Positions 1-9,918 are shown, counted from the first letter of the stretch. The stretch is DNA of 64,000 nucleotides from Virgibacillus_F necropolis_A (GCF_044793635.1 NZ_CP084992.1:2666001-2730000); one strand, 5' to 3'. Numbers and translations: made by a program. The notes: generated by a model not told the origin, from the letters alone.

Positions 1-684
1 ATTGCTTTAAAGGGTTTGAAAGAAGCTTCAATGGATGTGTATACACCACTTGTAAGATCTGACTATGCGAAGGCGCGTCAACAATTATCTATGATTGTCG
101 GTCGAGATACCGATCATTTAGATGAATCCGGGATGGTACGGGGGACTGTTGAAACGGTTGCGGAAAATACGAGTGATGGCATCACAGCACCACTAATTTT
201 TGCGCTTTTGGGTGGTGCACCTTTAGCGATGCTTTATCGTGCCGTCAATACGTGTGACTCGATGGTAGGGTATCGTCATGAGCAATATTATTATTTTGGC
301 TGGGCATCTGCCCGTTTAGATGACGTATTAAATTGGTTCCCTGCAAGGCTGACGGCCATATTACTTTTATCGCTTGAACGAACGCGGTATCAAACGAAAG
401 AAGAAGGATTTAAATTGTTATTCAGCCAGTCAAAACGTCATCCGAGTCCGAACAGTGGATGGGGGGAAGCGGCTTTTGCACTGTTACTAGGAATCCAATT
501 AGGTGGTGAAAACCGGTATTTCGGTGAGGTATCGACCAAGCCAACAATTGGTATTCCTTACGTGAAAATGAAGGCTGACCATATAAAAGCTGCTCATCAG
601 TTGATGATACGAGGGACGCTTTATTTTATTACTTTTTTATGGATAGGAGGTGTAGCCATTGAAATGGCCATCACACGGAGCTAA
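1..684 (+). CDS. cbiB: Adenosylcobinamide-phosphate synthase CbiB (5' end outside window)
   Basis: Integral membrane enzyme that joins the aminopropanol side chain (or its phosphate) to adenosylcobyric acid, giving adenosylcobinamide (phosphate). The reading frame is open to the first base of the window, so the gene starts upstream; the TTG at 16 is only an internal codon. Family features seen are GTVETVAENTSDGI, the AVNTCDSMVGYR segment and NWFPARLTA, followed by a hydrophobic C-terminal helix. About 227 residues are visible of a usual 310-320. The 3' end overlaps cobD by 26 nt, the first of a chain of overlaps that marks one operon. Confidence 0.95.
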   Translation: MALKGLKEASMDVYTPLVRSDYAKARQQLSMIVGRDTDHLDESGMVRGTVETVAENTSDGITAPLIFALLGGAPLAMLYRAVNTCDSMVGYRHEQYYYFGWASARLDDVLNWFPARLTAILLLSLERTRYQTKEEGFKLLFSQSKRHPSPNSGWGEAAFALLLGIQLGGENRYFGEVSTKPTIGIPYVKMKADHIKAAHQLMIRGTLYFITFLWIGGVAIEMAITRS

Positions 685-1726
685 TCCACACTACTTAACA
701 GATGAATTACAACTGCCAAAAGTTACGCATGATTTTAGTGTGAATGTCAATCCGCTTGGACCACCAGCTTGGCTGCAGGCAAAATGGGGAGACTACTTTG
801 AACTAATGAAAAAATATCCAGATCCTGATGCGGTCGATCTTCGTCATGCCATAGCGCAAAAAGAATCGATTCTAGCAGAACAGGTTCTTGTTGGGAATGG
901 TGCGTCTGAACTACTAACATTACTAGGACGGGAGTTTGCTGGGAAGCGTGTATTGATTGTTGAACCTACTTTTTCAGAATATCGAACGATTGCTGATCGG
1001 AACAATTGCTTAGTAGAATCCGTTTTTCTATCCGAGTCGGATGGGTGGGACCTGTCTTTAGAAAAAATCACATCCAAGCTTGCTGGTATAGATCTCGTCA
1101 TCGTCTGCAATCCCAACAACCCAACAGGTGTATCCTATAAACAAAACGAGCTGATGGCATTATTACATGTGCTTGAGGAGAAAAACATTACACTTGTTGT
1201 CGATGAGGCGTTTTATGATTTTGTTCACGATGAGCCTTCCTTTATTCAACAAGTAAACACTTCATCGTGTCTTATCATCTTACGTTCACTGACGAAGATG
1301 TACGCACTTCCAGGCCTAAGGATTGGTTATCTTGCCGCATCGGAAGCGATGGTTCAGAATTTAGCATTGCACCAACCGACATGGAGTGTAAATGCCCTGG
1401 CACAACAAATCGTTCCATTATGTATCAACGATCATGATTACCGACAACGGACAAGGAATTTGATTCAAGCTGAGAAAGATCGAATTTTCCCCCAGCTTTA
1501 TGATCTTTCTTTTACCGTATCGAAAAGTGATGTTAACTATTATTTATTAGGGGGATTTCCCTCTATGAGTGATACGTTGCTCCCCTTTCTTTTGAAAAAT
1601 CGAGTTGCTGTTCGACATACCCACAATTTCCCTGGCTTGAATGGAGACTATGTTCGCTTAGCTATCCGTACACAAGAGGAGAATGACTACTTGCTTGAAC
1701 TCTTAGAGAGGTGGGTACAGTCATGA
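659..1726 (+). CDS. cobD: Threonine-phosphate decarboxylase CobD
   Basis: PLP-dependent fold-type I enzyme related to HisC. CobD converts L-threonine phosphate to (R)-1-amino-2-propanol phosphate, the linker that CbiB adds to the corrin. The 355-residue length is normal. Visible motifs are CNPNNPTG (about residue 150), VVDEAFYDF and SLTKMYALPGLRIGY with the Schiff-base lysine at about residue 213. The start is TTG at 659, inside cbiB, preceded by GGAGG at a good distance. HisC is the main alternative identity, but the position between cbiB and cobU decides for CobD. Its TGA overlaps the ATG of cobU. Confidence 0.92.
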   Translation: MKWPSHGANPHYLTDELQLPKVTHDFSVNVNPLGPPAWLQAKWGDYFELMKKYPDPDAVDLRHAIAQKESILAEQVLVGNGASELLTLLGREFAGKRVLIVEPTFSEYRTIADRNNCLVESVFLSESDGWDLSLEKITSKLAGIDLVIVCNPNNPTGVSYKQNELMALLHVLEEKNITLVVDEAFYDFVHDEPSFIQQVNTSSCLIILRSLTKMYALPGLRIGYLAASEAMVQNLALHQPTWSVNALAQQIVPLCINDHDYRQRTRNLIQAEKDRIFPQLYDLSFTVSKSDVNYYLLGGFPSMSDTLLPFLLKNRVAVRHTHNFPGLNGDYVRLAIRTQEENDYLLELLERWVQS

Positions 1727-2256
1727 TAACCTTTGTCTGTGGCGGCGTGAGAAGCGGGAAGACGAGTTATGCGGAGCGTTGTATGTTAGACAAGAAGCAC
1801 CTAAACCTTCACTATGTGGCGACGGGGGTAGTGACGGATTTCGAGATGCAAGAACGGGTAAGCCGTCATAAAGACGATCGTCGACAAAGTAGCAGGTCCT
1901 GGCAAACATGGGAGTTACCGACGGCGATTGATCAGGTTTTGTTTACAGGGAATGATGCCACCCTTCTTGATTGCCTAACAACATGGGTAACAAATGAAAT
2001 GATGGCCCAGGAGGGCATGCTTCCAGACGATATGATTCGCTATTTAATCAATCAATTGGAAAATCTAATAGCAAATGTCGGAGAAGTGTATATTGTTTCG
2101 AATGATCTAGGTCGTGATATCGTCTCTTCAAATCGTCTGATCCAGAACTATCTTTACATCCTAGGCTCTATCCATAGGTATGTTGTCCGTCGGTCAGATG
2201 TAGCTATCGAAATGGTATTTGGCGTACCAGTTTTTCATAAAGGAGGTAAAGCATGA
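1723..2256 (+). CDS. cobU: Bifunctional adenosylcobinamide kinase/guanylyltransferase CobU
   Basis: Phosphorylates adenosylcobinamide and transfers GMP to it, giving adenosylcobinamide-GDP for CobS. The protein of about 177 residues opens with the P-loop GGVRSGKTS. It carries the RHKDDRR segment, whose histidine is the guanylylated residue in the family, and a DCLTTWVTN motif. I chose ATG at 1723 rather than the GTG at 1711: it forms an ATGA overlap with the cobD stop, has GAGAGGTGG in front, and places the P-loop strand at the N-terminus as in relatives. A second, shortened CobU-like gene lies at 5025. Confidence 0.93.
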   Translation: MITFVCGGVRSGKTSYAERCMLDKKHLNLHYVATGVVTDFEMQERVSRHKDDRRQSSRSWQTWELPTAIDQVLFTGNDATLLDCLTTWVTNEMMAQEGMLPDDMIRYLINQLENLIANVGEVYIVSNDLGRDIVSSNRLIQNYLYILGSIHRYVVRRSDVAIEMVFGVPVFHKGGKA

Positions 2257-3722
2257 GAGGAGTTATGGTTCAAGGGACAGCTTCTAATGTAGGGAAAAGT
2301 TGGATTGCTACTGGCTTATGCCGACTGCTCGCAAATCGAGGTGTTCGAGTTGCCCCATTTAAATCACAAAACATGTCCAATAACTCTTACGTGACAGTCG
2401 ATGGAAAAGAAATTGGTCGCGCGCAAGGTGTTCAGGCTGAAGCTGCTCGCGTTGAGCCAACAGTTGATATGAATCCCATTTTGTTGAAACCGACAAGTGA
2501 TCAGCGGTCAGAGGTGATTATCCATGGAACAAGTAACAAGGCCTGGTCAGGGTCAGCGTATCGTACCATGTGGTATGATCATGGGAAACAGGCTATTCAA
2601 CAATCAATCCAATGTTTGGAGATGGCGTATGACACACTAGTGATTGAAGGAGCGGGAAGCCCGGTTGAAGTAAATTTAAACGACCGGGAGTTGGTAAATA
2701 TGTCAATCGCTGATCTTATTGATGTACCGGTCATTCTAGTTGCTGATATTGATAGAGGCGGCGTGTTTGCCAGCATTATTGGAACGTTGGCATTATTGCC
2801 AGAGAGTCACCTGAAGCGTGTAAAAGGCATGATTATTAATAAGTTTCGCGGGGAACGTTCGTTATTTGAAAATGGTGTAGAATGGCTTGAAAACTATACA
2901 GGATTACCGGTTTTAGGTGTGATCCCACATTTAGAGGATCACGGTATTGAAGGGGAAGATTCCTTAACCGTCCAAGCCTCTCCTTCTAAAAGAGAGCAGT
3001 TTCTTGACATTGCCGTTATCCATTGGCCTTATTTATCAAATGAAACGGACATTTCTCCCATTGCTTTAGAAGCGGATGTATCGATTCGCTATGTTCGGTC
3101 GGTCGATCAGCTTGGTACACCCGATGCCCTCATTTTACCGGGGACAAGGAGCACATTGGATGACTTCACTGCTTGTGCTGAAATGGGTCTTACGGAAGCT
3201 ATAAGGGATTATGCAGAGAATGGAGTAATCGTAGGAATTTGTGGTGGATATCAAATCCTCTCGGAAGTAATGTATCACAATGAATCTGATTGTGAAGGGA
3301 CAAAGGGAATAGGCGTGTTTCCTCTCACCACAACGTTTGTGCAAAATAAACAGACGATTCGTGTACAAGGTCATATTCATGATGCAAGTGGCTATGCTCC
3401 CGTAGTAATGTCTGGTTATGAAATTCACCTTGGTCGAACGGTTGGATCTATTACGCATCCTTTCCTTCAATTTGATGATGGACCTGAAGGAATAAGCCTT
3501 GATCAAGGACGTCTGATTGGGACCTATCTTCATGATTGCTTTCACAATGATGAATGGCGCACAGAGTGGCTGAATCGTTTGCGCAGGCGGGCAGGTTTGC
3601 CTGAACATTCAATGGCTTATCCAGTGAACCGGGAGAATCGTTACGACAATTTGGCTAATCACTTAGAAGCTAATCTTGATATGGAAAAAATTTTGGAGAT
3701 GATTGAGGAAAGTGGCCCATGA
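2253..3722 (+). CDS. cobQ: Cobyric acid synthase CobQ/CbiP
   Basis: Glutamine-dependent amidotransferase that amidates four carboxylates of adenosylcobyrinic acid diamide. The 489 residues show both expected domains. The N-terminal ATP-binding domain has QGTASNVGKSW at the start. The C-terminal class I glutaminase domain has LPGTRSTLDD and GICGGYQ with the nucleophile at about Cys330, and ends with a histidine-containing GTYLHDCFHND. ATG overlaps the cobU stop by 4 nt, and its own stop overlaps the cobS ATG. No earlier corrin-ring genes lie in this window, so the ring or cobinamide source is unknown here. Confidence 0.95.
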   Translation: MRGVMVQGTASNVGKSWIATGLCRLLANRGVRVAPFKSQNMSNNSYVTVDGKEIGRAQGVQAEAARVEPTVDMNPILLKPTSDQRSEVIIHGTSNKAWSGSAYRTMWYDHGKQAIQQSIQCLEMAYDTLVIEGAGSPVEVNLNDRELVNMSIADLIDVPVILVADIDRGGVFASIIGTLALLPESHLKRVKGMIINKFRGERSLFENGVEWLENYTGLPVLGVIPHLEDHGIEGEDSLTVQASPSKREQFLDIAVIHWPYLSNETDISPIALEADVSIRYVRSVDQLGTPDALILPGTRSTLDDFTACAEMGLTEAIRDYAENGVIVGICGGYQILSEVMYHNESDCEGTKGIGVFPLTTTFVQNKQTIRVQGHIHDASGYAPVVMSGYEIHLGRTVGSITHPFLQFDDGPEGISLDQGRLIGTYLHDCFHNDEWRTEWLNRLRRRAGLPEHSMAYPVNRENRYDNLANHLEANLDMEKILEMIEESGP

Positions 3723-4495
3723 GAAGTTTCCAATTTGGGGCACTGTTCGCATTACAGTTTTTCTCTGTGTTTCCTATCAGAAGAAACATCGAGCCAACTA
3801 CACCTACAGTAAGTTCCAGTCTTAGATGGTTACCTATTCTAGGACTTTCTATCGGAGCGTTTAATGCACTTATGTTTTATGGTCTTGATTCTCTAACCTC
3901 CCTAAGTCTGCTTAGTTTGATAGTTTTTTCGATTATCATTCCAGTTATTTGGAGTGGTGGACTACACCTTGATGGATTAATGGATACGGGAGATGCCTTT
4001 TTTTCCTATCAGGACAAGCATAAACGGTTAGAAGTAATGAAGGATCCACGTACAGGAGCCTTTGGTGTATTAATCTTACTTGTTGTGTTAATTACCCGGT
4101 TTGTTTTCATGTATGAAGCTTTTCTTCGTGACTTTTCTGTGATTTGGTTTCTAGTATTAGTCCCGTTTCTATCGAGGTGTGTAATGGTATTGATGTTAGG
4201 ACACGGGGTTTCTGCAAGGGAAAGTGGGTTATGTTTTTTCTTTAAGAAACACTATAGCCGAAGCGTGACATGTTGGATAATTGGGCTATTGCTCGCGGTA
4301 AGTGCTGCGATGGCCGTCATCTCTTTGACTCATCTTTTCGTCAGCTTGGCTATGGTTCTCGCCTCTATGGTCGGAATGTGGGGAGTAAAGGTTTGGGCGA
4401 AACGATCGTTTGGGGGTATAACAGGAGATGTATGTGGCGCGTTACTTGAAGGGATGGAAACTTACTTATGGTTCATCGTTTTACTATTTATTTGA
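3719..4495 (+). CDS. cobS: Adenosylcobinamide-GDP ribazoletransferase CobS
   Basis: Membrane enzyme that joins adenosylcobinamide-GDP to alpha-ribazole or its phosphate, the last joining step of B12 synthesis. The 258 residues are normal for the family. The signature is HLDGLMDTGDAF followed by RLEVMKDPRTGAFG, with acidic residues that bind Mg2+. Several hydrophobic segments follow, for example residues 110-145 and 175-225. The ATG overlaps the cobQ stop by 4 nt, and the 3' end overlaps cobC by 28 nt. With CobU it assembles the nucleotide loop that CblS/CblT feed. Confidence 0.93.
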   Translation: MRSFQFGALFALQFFSVFPIRRNIEPTTPTVSSSLRWLPILGLSIGAFNALMFYGLDSLTSLSLLSLIVFSIIIPVIWSGGLHLDGLMDTGDAFFSYQDKHKRLEVMKDPRTGAFGVLILLVVLITRFVFMYEAFLRDFSVIWFLVLVPFLSRCVMVLMLGHGVSARESGLCFFFKKHYSRSVTCWIIGLLLAVSAAMAVISLTHLFVSLAMVLASMVGMWGVKVWAKRSFGGITGDVCGALLEGMETYLWFIVLLFI

Positions 4496-5064
4496 TTCGT
4501 CATGGGGAGACTCCTTCCAATCTGCAAAAACGTTATTTAGGCTGGCGAAATGAGGCAATGGTTGAGCAGGGCAGAATACAAATTATGAATATGAAAAAAC
4601 ATCTTCCTGCACTGCAAAAAGTCTATACCAGTGACCTTGATCGCTGTAGAGAGACTGCGGCTATTCTCTCTCCAGTAGATGAACCGACAACGATGTTACG
4701 TGAATATAACTTTGGGGATTTTGATGGCTTCACATACGAAAAGTTGAAGGAGGATCTGGATTATCAGCTATGGCTAAGCAATATGGAATCAATCACGCCG
4801 CCAAACGGTGAGAGCTTTGCTAGTTTTAAAAACCGTATCCTTTGTTTTATTAATCAACTGTTTAATGATCATCGTTTATCAAATGAACCGATTGCAATCG
4901 TTACCCATGGTGGGGTGATTCGTACATTGCTCCATCATTGGTCAACCGTTTCAGAGTCTATGTGGGAGTGGCCAGTAGCACCAGGAGAGGCTTATAAGAT
5001 TTTATTAGAAAAGGAGGGTGATCGATGGATTTTATCACAGGCGGTGCGTATAACGGGATGCTAG
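4468..5064 (+). CDS. cobC: Histidine phosphatase, probable alpha-ribazole phosphatase CobC
   Basis: Phosphoglycerate-mutase-fold phosphatase. The catalytic RHGE is at residues 11-14 (phospho-accepting His12), and the second core histidine is in VTHGGVIR (His147). The 198-residue length suits CobC. Family function is removal of the 5'-phosphate from alpha-ribazole phosphate or adenosylcobalamin phosphate. The fold alone does not prove the substrate; the assignment rests on the position between cobS and the CobU-like gene. It begins inside cobS and ends 40 nt inside the next gene, implying translational coupling. Confidence 0.85.
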   Translation: MVHRFTIYLIRHGETPSNLQKRYLGWRNEAMVEQGRIQIMNMKKHLPALQKVYTSDLDRCRETAAILSPVDEPTTMLREYNFGDFDGFTYEKLKEDLDYQLWLSNMESITPPNGESFASFKNRILCFINQLFNDHRLSNEPIAIVTHGGVIRTLLHHWSTVSESMWEWPVAPGEAYKILLEKEGDRWILSQAVRITGC

Positions 5065-5429
5065 ACTGGGCGATGGAGAACTATGACAGTGATTGCACAA
5101 TTTTACAGGCTGGGCAAGAGTACAAGGACGTACATACAAACATTCTTATTGTAGATAAGCTTGAAGAAATTATTTATAAGTACTGGAATGATCAGGAAGA
5201 TGGAACCAAGCAATGGCGAGAGTACTATCAAGCTTTAATGAAATGGGAACGAACTGCCACGTCACACCAACTAATCATGATCGGAACAGATATCACAGGT
5301 GGAATCGTCCCAGTTGAACAGAAAGATCGCCTTTGGAGAGATAGGCTAGGGTTTATTTATCAACAGCTAACAAAAGATGCTGAATGTGTATTCCGAATAT
5401 GGTTTGGCATTTCTCAACAACTAAAATAG
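5025..5429 (+). CDS. CobU-like protein without P-loop (degenerate cobinamide kinase homologue)
   Basis: A 134-residue protein. Its second half, DITGGIVPVEQKDRLWRDRLG followed by a QQL segment and a hydrophobic strand, matches the C-terminal part of CobU-type enzymes (typically SNEVGxGIVP...RxFRDxxG). It has neither the N-terminal Walker A loop nor the guanylylated histidine, so kinase or transferase activity on its own is unlikely. A strong AGGAGGGTGAT stands before the ATG, so it appears to be expressed and not debris. It lies between cobC and the adenosyltransferase. A regulatory or partner role is only a guess. Confidence 0.75.
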   Translation: MDFITGGAYNGMLDWAMENYDSDCTILQAGQEYKDVHTNILIVDKLEEIIYKYWNDQEDGTKQWREYYQALMKWERTATSHQLIMIGTDITGGIVPVEQKDRLWRDRLGFIYQQLTKDAECVFRIWFGISQQLK

Positions 5430-5441
5430 GGGGAGATTTAA

Positions 5442-6026
5442 ATGAGATTATACACAAAAACAGGTGACAAAGGGCAGACGAGTGTTATCGGTGGTCGGGT
5501 TAATAAAGACAATGTCCGTGTAGAAGCTTACGGAACAATTGACGAAACGAACTCTTTCGTTGGAAAAGCCATTTCTGAATTGGATAAAGAAATATTCAAG
5601 GATATTCTGGAGGACCTGGAAAAAGTGCAACATGAATTATTTGATTGTGGCTCTGATTTAGCAAATATTACGAAGAAAAATACGTGTAAATTAACCGAAG
5701 AAGCAGTTACTTATTTAGAAGAAAAAATGGATGAATTGATTGATGAAGCACCGGAGTTGGAGCGATTTATTTTACCTGGTGGTGCAGATGCGTCTGCTAC
5801 CATTCATATTGCCCGGACTGTCACACGACGAGCAGAAAGGTTGATCGTGTCCTTGATGAGGGATGAAGAGATTCCGGAAGTAATTTTAAAATATGTGAAC
5901 CGTTTATCAGATTATTTCTTCGCAGTTGCACGGGTAATCAATGCCCGCCTGCAAGTTCCGGATGTTGAGTATGTTCGAAGCGCAAAAGTTTTCCGAGGTA
6001 GCAATAAAAAGAATAAGGAGAAATGA
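5442..6026 (+). CDS. pduO: Cob(I)alamin adenosyltransferase, PduO type
   Basis: Transfers the 5'-deoxyadenosyl group of ATP to cob(I)alamin or cobinamide, making the organometallic bond of coenzyme B12. The 194 residues carry the PduO N-terminal ATP-binding motif KTGDKGQTS, then YGTIDETNSF. The C-terminal signature is RTVTRRAERL followed by YVNRLSDYFF. It resembles B. subtilis YvqK in length and motif order. RBS GGGGGAG precedes the ATG, 12 nt after the preceding gene. It would adenosylate incomplete corrinoids before CobU and CobS act. Confidence 0.93.
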   Translation: MRLYTKTGDKGQTSVIGGRVNKDNVRVEAYGTIDETNSFVGKAISELDKEIFKDILEDLEKVQHELFDCGSDLANITKKNTCKLTEEAVTYLEEKMDELIDEAPELERFILPGGADASATIHIARTVTRRAERLIVSLMRDEEIPEVILKYVNRLSDYFFAVARVINARLQVPDVEYVRSAKVFRGSNKKNKEK

Positions 6027-6029
6027 GCC

Positions 6030-6518
6030 ATGTCCACTAGAAAGTTAAGTTTACTTGCCTTGTTTATTGCATTATCCGTCATAGGGGCTTCTATTAAAAT
6101 CCCAGCAATTGTCGGAAGCATTGCCCTTGATGCATTCCCAGCCCTTCTTGCTTCTGTTTTACTTGGAAAATATCAGGGTGCAATTATTGCAGGATTTGGA
6201 CATGTAGTATCAGCATTTTTAGCGGGCATGATGTTAGGACCTATGCATCTGATAATTGCGTTAGAAATGGCAATCATGGTGTGGTGCTTTAGCGTAATCT
6301 ATCAAACTGGAAAAAAGAAGTTTGCGGGGCTATTCTTCATTTTGAGCAACAGTTTTTTGGCACCACTACCAATGATCTTTTTATTCAGTGAAGAGTTTTA
6401 TTATGCTTTATTGCCACCATTATTCATTGGAGCAACCTTTAATACAGTACTTGCTCTTGTACTTATTCCAAGATTTAAAACTATTTTTAGTAGAAGAATA
6501 GTAGGTAATTTGAAATGA
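6030..6518 (+). CDS. cblT: ECF transporter substrate-binding subunit, probable alpha-ribazole transporter CblT
   Basis: A 162-residue, highly hydrophobic protein with about five or six membrane spans and the N-terminal LSLLALFIALSVIGASIK typical of ECF S components. It sits 3 nt after the adenosyltransferase gene and overlaps cblS by 4 nt. In Listeria innocua the CblT-CblS pair was shown to import and phosphorylate alpha-ribazole, and the same arrangement here is the basis for the name. The energising EcfA/EcfT genes are not in this window. Another S component, for instance for cobinamide or dimethylbenzimidazole, is possible. Confidence 0.8.
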   Translation: MSTRKLSLLALFIALSVIGASIKIPAIVGSIALDAFPALLASVLLGKYQGAIIAGFGHVVSAFLAGMMLGPMHLIIALEMAIMVWCFSVIYQTGKKKFAGLFFILSNSFLAPLPMIFLFSEEFYYALLPPLFIGATFNTVLALVLIPRFKTIFSRRIVGNLK

Positions 6519-7234
6519 AAAGAGATGTAGCAGTAATTCCTTTAGGTAACGATGAGGAGATTATCATTGCCAGTGACAATAGTGGTGGAATTGGTATGAA
6601 ACAATTAGATAAGGTACCAGTTGCGTATGAAACCGTTTCCTATTACAGTTTTCGAGTAGCTTTTATGGAATGTGTTGCGGTAGGCGCGCTCCCATTTTCC
6701 GTAGTGATCCAAAACTTTAATGGGGATAGGGCGTGGTCCACACTAGTAGCAGGTGTTGAACAGGGGATGAAGGAAATAGGGATAGATGATCTTTCTATTA
6801 CAGGCAGTACAGAAACTAATATGACATTGATGCAATCTGCGGTTGGGATAACAGTTTTAGGAAAAAGAAAAAAGAAGCAGGAACTTATTCCTTCTTATAC
6901 AAATACGGTAAATGTAGCGATTATCGGGAAACCACTTGTTGGCACCGAGGTCATTAATCAAAACGAAGCTATTGCACCACTTAATCTATTTCAATGGTGT
7001 TGTGTACAGGAATCGGTTTTAGTAGTTTTGCCAGTAGGTTCAAAAGGGATCTTACATGAACTTAAAGAGTTATTCGCATATCAATCACTAAGGTTTGCAA
7101 GTGGCTTGGATATGAAGAAATCATCAGGCCCTTCAACATGCTTTATTATTGTTTACTTGCAGACAGTAGATAAAGAAGTTCAGCAAAAAGCGGGTAAGTG
7201 GTTTCATGCAGTTAATATTGAAAATTACTGTTAG
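6515..7234 (+). CDS. cblS: Alpha-ribazole kinase CblS
   Basis: A 239-residue protein of the AIR synthase/ThiL-like ATP-binding fold. Visible pieces are IIIASDNSGGIG near residue 20 and a central acidic segment IDDLSITGSTETNM around residue 90. The family phosphorylates alpha-ribazole to alpha-ribazole phosphate, bypassing CobT. No cobT or bluB is seen, so this operon seems to rely on scavenged lower ligand. It is translationally coupled to cblT (4-nt overlap) and is the last gene of the cobalamin operon. Confidence 0.82.
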   Translation: MKRDVAVIPLGNDEEIIIASDNSGGIGMKQLDKVPVAYETVSYYSFRVAFMECVAVGALPFSVVIQNFNGDRAWSTLVAGVEQGMKEIGIDDLSITGSTETNMTLMQSAVGITVLGKRKKKQELIPSYTNTVNVAIIGKPLVGTEVINQNEAIAPLNLFQWCCVQESVLVVLPVGSKGILHELKELFAYQSLRFASGLDMKKSSGPSTCFIIVYLQTVDKEVQQKAGKWFHAVNIENYC

Positions 7235-7376
7235 ATCAGAAATAATTACCGCATAGGTTTAGTCTTGCGGTCAGATTGTCGAGAAAAAATACCTGCTTTC
7301 TGTACAAACTGAAAGCTCCCGAGGGGGAGCATTATTTACACGTAAGGTAAGCATAAATAGTTTTGGGGAAACGGCG

Positions 7377-7432
7377 GTATAAGGAAAACTTCGGCATTCG
7401 CTTTTAAGGACGAGGCGAATGCCGAGTTTTTC
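7377..7432. repeat. Palindromic dispersed repeat, copy 1 (terminator-like)
   Basis: The left arm AAAACTTCGGCATTCGC pairs with the right arm GCGAATGCCGAGTTTT across about 12 nt, with one bulged base, followed by a T-run. Related copies lie at 36741-36800 and 49857-49909. It probably acts as a bidirectional terminator downstream of cblS. Confidence 0.75.
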
Positions 7433-7468
7433 TAATAAGGAAAGAAAGTATAAAATTTTGGCGTTTAT

Positions 7469-7588
7469 CTGTCTAGCTCCAGCGCCTAGCCCCTCGAGGT
7501 TTTAAGTCAAATCTCTTTGTGATAAAAATCATCACTAAGAGATTCGTCTTAAACTTGTCGGGTCTGACCAAGGCGCTTGCGCTTTTCT
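7469..7588. repeat. Structured dispersed repeat, about 120 bp
   Basis: The ends AGCTCCAGCGCCT and AGGCGCTTGCGCT are nearly complementary. Inside, CCCCTCGA faces TTGTCGGG. The centre is a long hairpin: GTTTTAAG...ATCTCTTTGTGAT against ATCACTAAGAGAT...CTTAAAC. I recall this GTCTAGCTCCAGCGCCT...GCGCTTGCGCTTTTC pattern as a repeat found in many Bacillaceae genomes. A weaker relative lies on the other side of the rRNA operon (13164-13275). Confidence 0.65.
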
Positions 7589-7603
7589 TAAGGGAAATGT
7601 AAT

Positions 7604-7840
7604 AAATGCAAAATTGGACAATGTCTCAAAAGGATTCGTGGACAGTGAATTGTCGATAACCGTTTAATAAAGCGCGTCATTAAAGATAAGTAGGGGGAGT
7701 TTATTGCGATTGTCCGTCTATCAGGATCAGGTAAAAGCAGGTGCTTTCTACTATAGGAGCATTATTGGGGGGGATGTGTCGCAATATTTTTATGGGAAAG
7801 GGAACGGTAAATGGACAGATTACTATCATAGAGATTAATT
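7604..7840 (+). pseudogene. Remnant of an ABC transporter ATPase gene
   Basis: No single frame is open, but three frames together read like the start of an ABC ATPase. 7611-7664 gives KLDNVSKGFVDSELSITV. 7668-7695 gives SLKISRG in another frame. 7697-7738 gives EFIAIVRLSGSGKS, an obvious Walker A loop (expected GxSGSGKST). After that, a third frame from 7744 gives GALLGG...GTVNGQI, like the region before the Q-loop. Stops and frameshifts at about 7665 and 7691 and loss of the remaining 150 or so residues make it non-functional. It most resembles the LolD/MacB-type export ATPases, though that is inference. Confidence 0.65.
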
Positions 7841-8024
7841 TTTTATTATTTTTTACTAAAACAGGTTTAGCGCCAGTGCAATCAGGTTAAATAATATATA
7901 ACTATTAAAATAGGTGATTGTGTTTTTCTGTATAAAAAAATGAATTTATGGTTGTGATTCTTATATGATGATGATATGATTAATTGGTTGTCGCAAAAAG
8001 CGAAACATTAATTTTAAATAATTG

Positions 8025-8054
8025 TTGACATCTTAACAATGATTATGGTATTCT
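8025..8054 (+). promoter_or_regulatory. rRNA operon promoter
   Basis: TTGACA at 8025-8030 and TATTCT at 8049-8054 are separated by 18 bp in AT-rich sequence, about 130 nt before the mature 16S 5' end. It is the only good promoter-like pair between the pseudogene and 16S; rRNA operons often have a second promoter, which I do not see clearly. Confidence 0.7.
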
Positions 8055-8099
8055 ATTAAAGTCGCTTTTTCGAAGCGGCACAATGAATTTGCTCCTTGA

Positions 8100-8129
8100 A
8101 AACTGAACAAAACAACCAAGTATGTCAAG
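8100..8129 (+). other. Pre-16S processing stem, 5' arm
   Basis: This segment (beginning AAACTGAACAAAACAACC) is complementary over almost 30 nt to 9858-9887, downstream of 16S. The pair would close a long stem around the 16S precursor, the usual RNase III/maturation substrate. Confidence 0.75.
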
Positions 8130-8186
8130 TAACGAAACAAAGCTAAGACAATTGATAGAATCGATTGGTGTTGATTCTATTCAAAC

Positions 8187-9759
<1,573 letters not shown>

Positions 9760-9857
9760 AAAAACAGAAAGCAGAAGCTATTCGTAGCTGAAGCCGTACT
9801 GTTTAACGGAAGATCGGTGACGCTTGTCGTCATCGATAAGACCTGCCATTGGTAGGC

Positions 9858-9887
9858 CTTGACATATAAGGTTGTTTGTTCAGTTTT
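9858..9887 (+). other. Pre-16S processing stem, 3' arm in the internal spacer
   Basis: Complement of 8100-8129 (begins CTTGACATATAAGGTTGTTT). The 16S-23S spacer (about 9756-9979) contains this arm and the 5' arm for 23S at 9919-9943. It contains no tRNA-Ile or tRNA-Ala gene. Confidence 0.75.
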
Positions 9888-9918
9888 GAGGGATGCGAAT
9901 CTCTCTTTTTGTACCTTG

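Larger units (their letters stand above)
7235..8024. other. Intergenic region between cblS and the rRNA promoter
   Basis: This stretch holds no intact gene. In order it has a small GC hairpin (GCTCCC/GGGAGC, 7315-7330), a palindromic repeat with a T-run (7377-7432), a structured Bacillaceae-type repeat (7469-7588), the remains of an ABC-ATPase gene (7604-7840), and then AT-rich sequence up to the rRNA promoter. The palindrome and the small hairpin are the likely stop signals for the cobalamin operon. Confidence 0.7.

Noticed and set aside
3135..3608. 157-codon minus-strand frame opposite cobQ
   Set aside because: Antisense shadow within the glutaminase domain of cobQ.
7704..7838. 44-codon frame starting TTG after GGGGGAG
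   Set aside because: It overlaps the Walker A region of the ABC-ATPase pseudogene in a different frame, and the coding signal belongs to the other frames.
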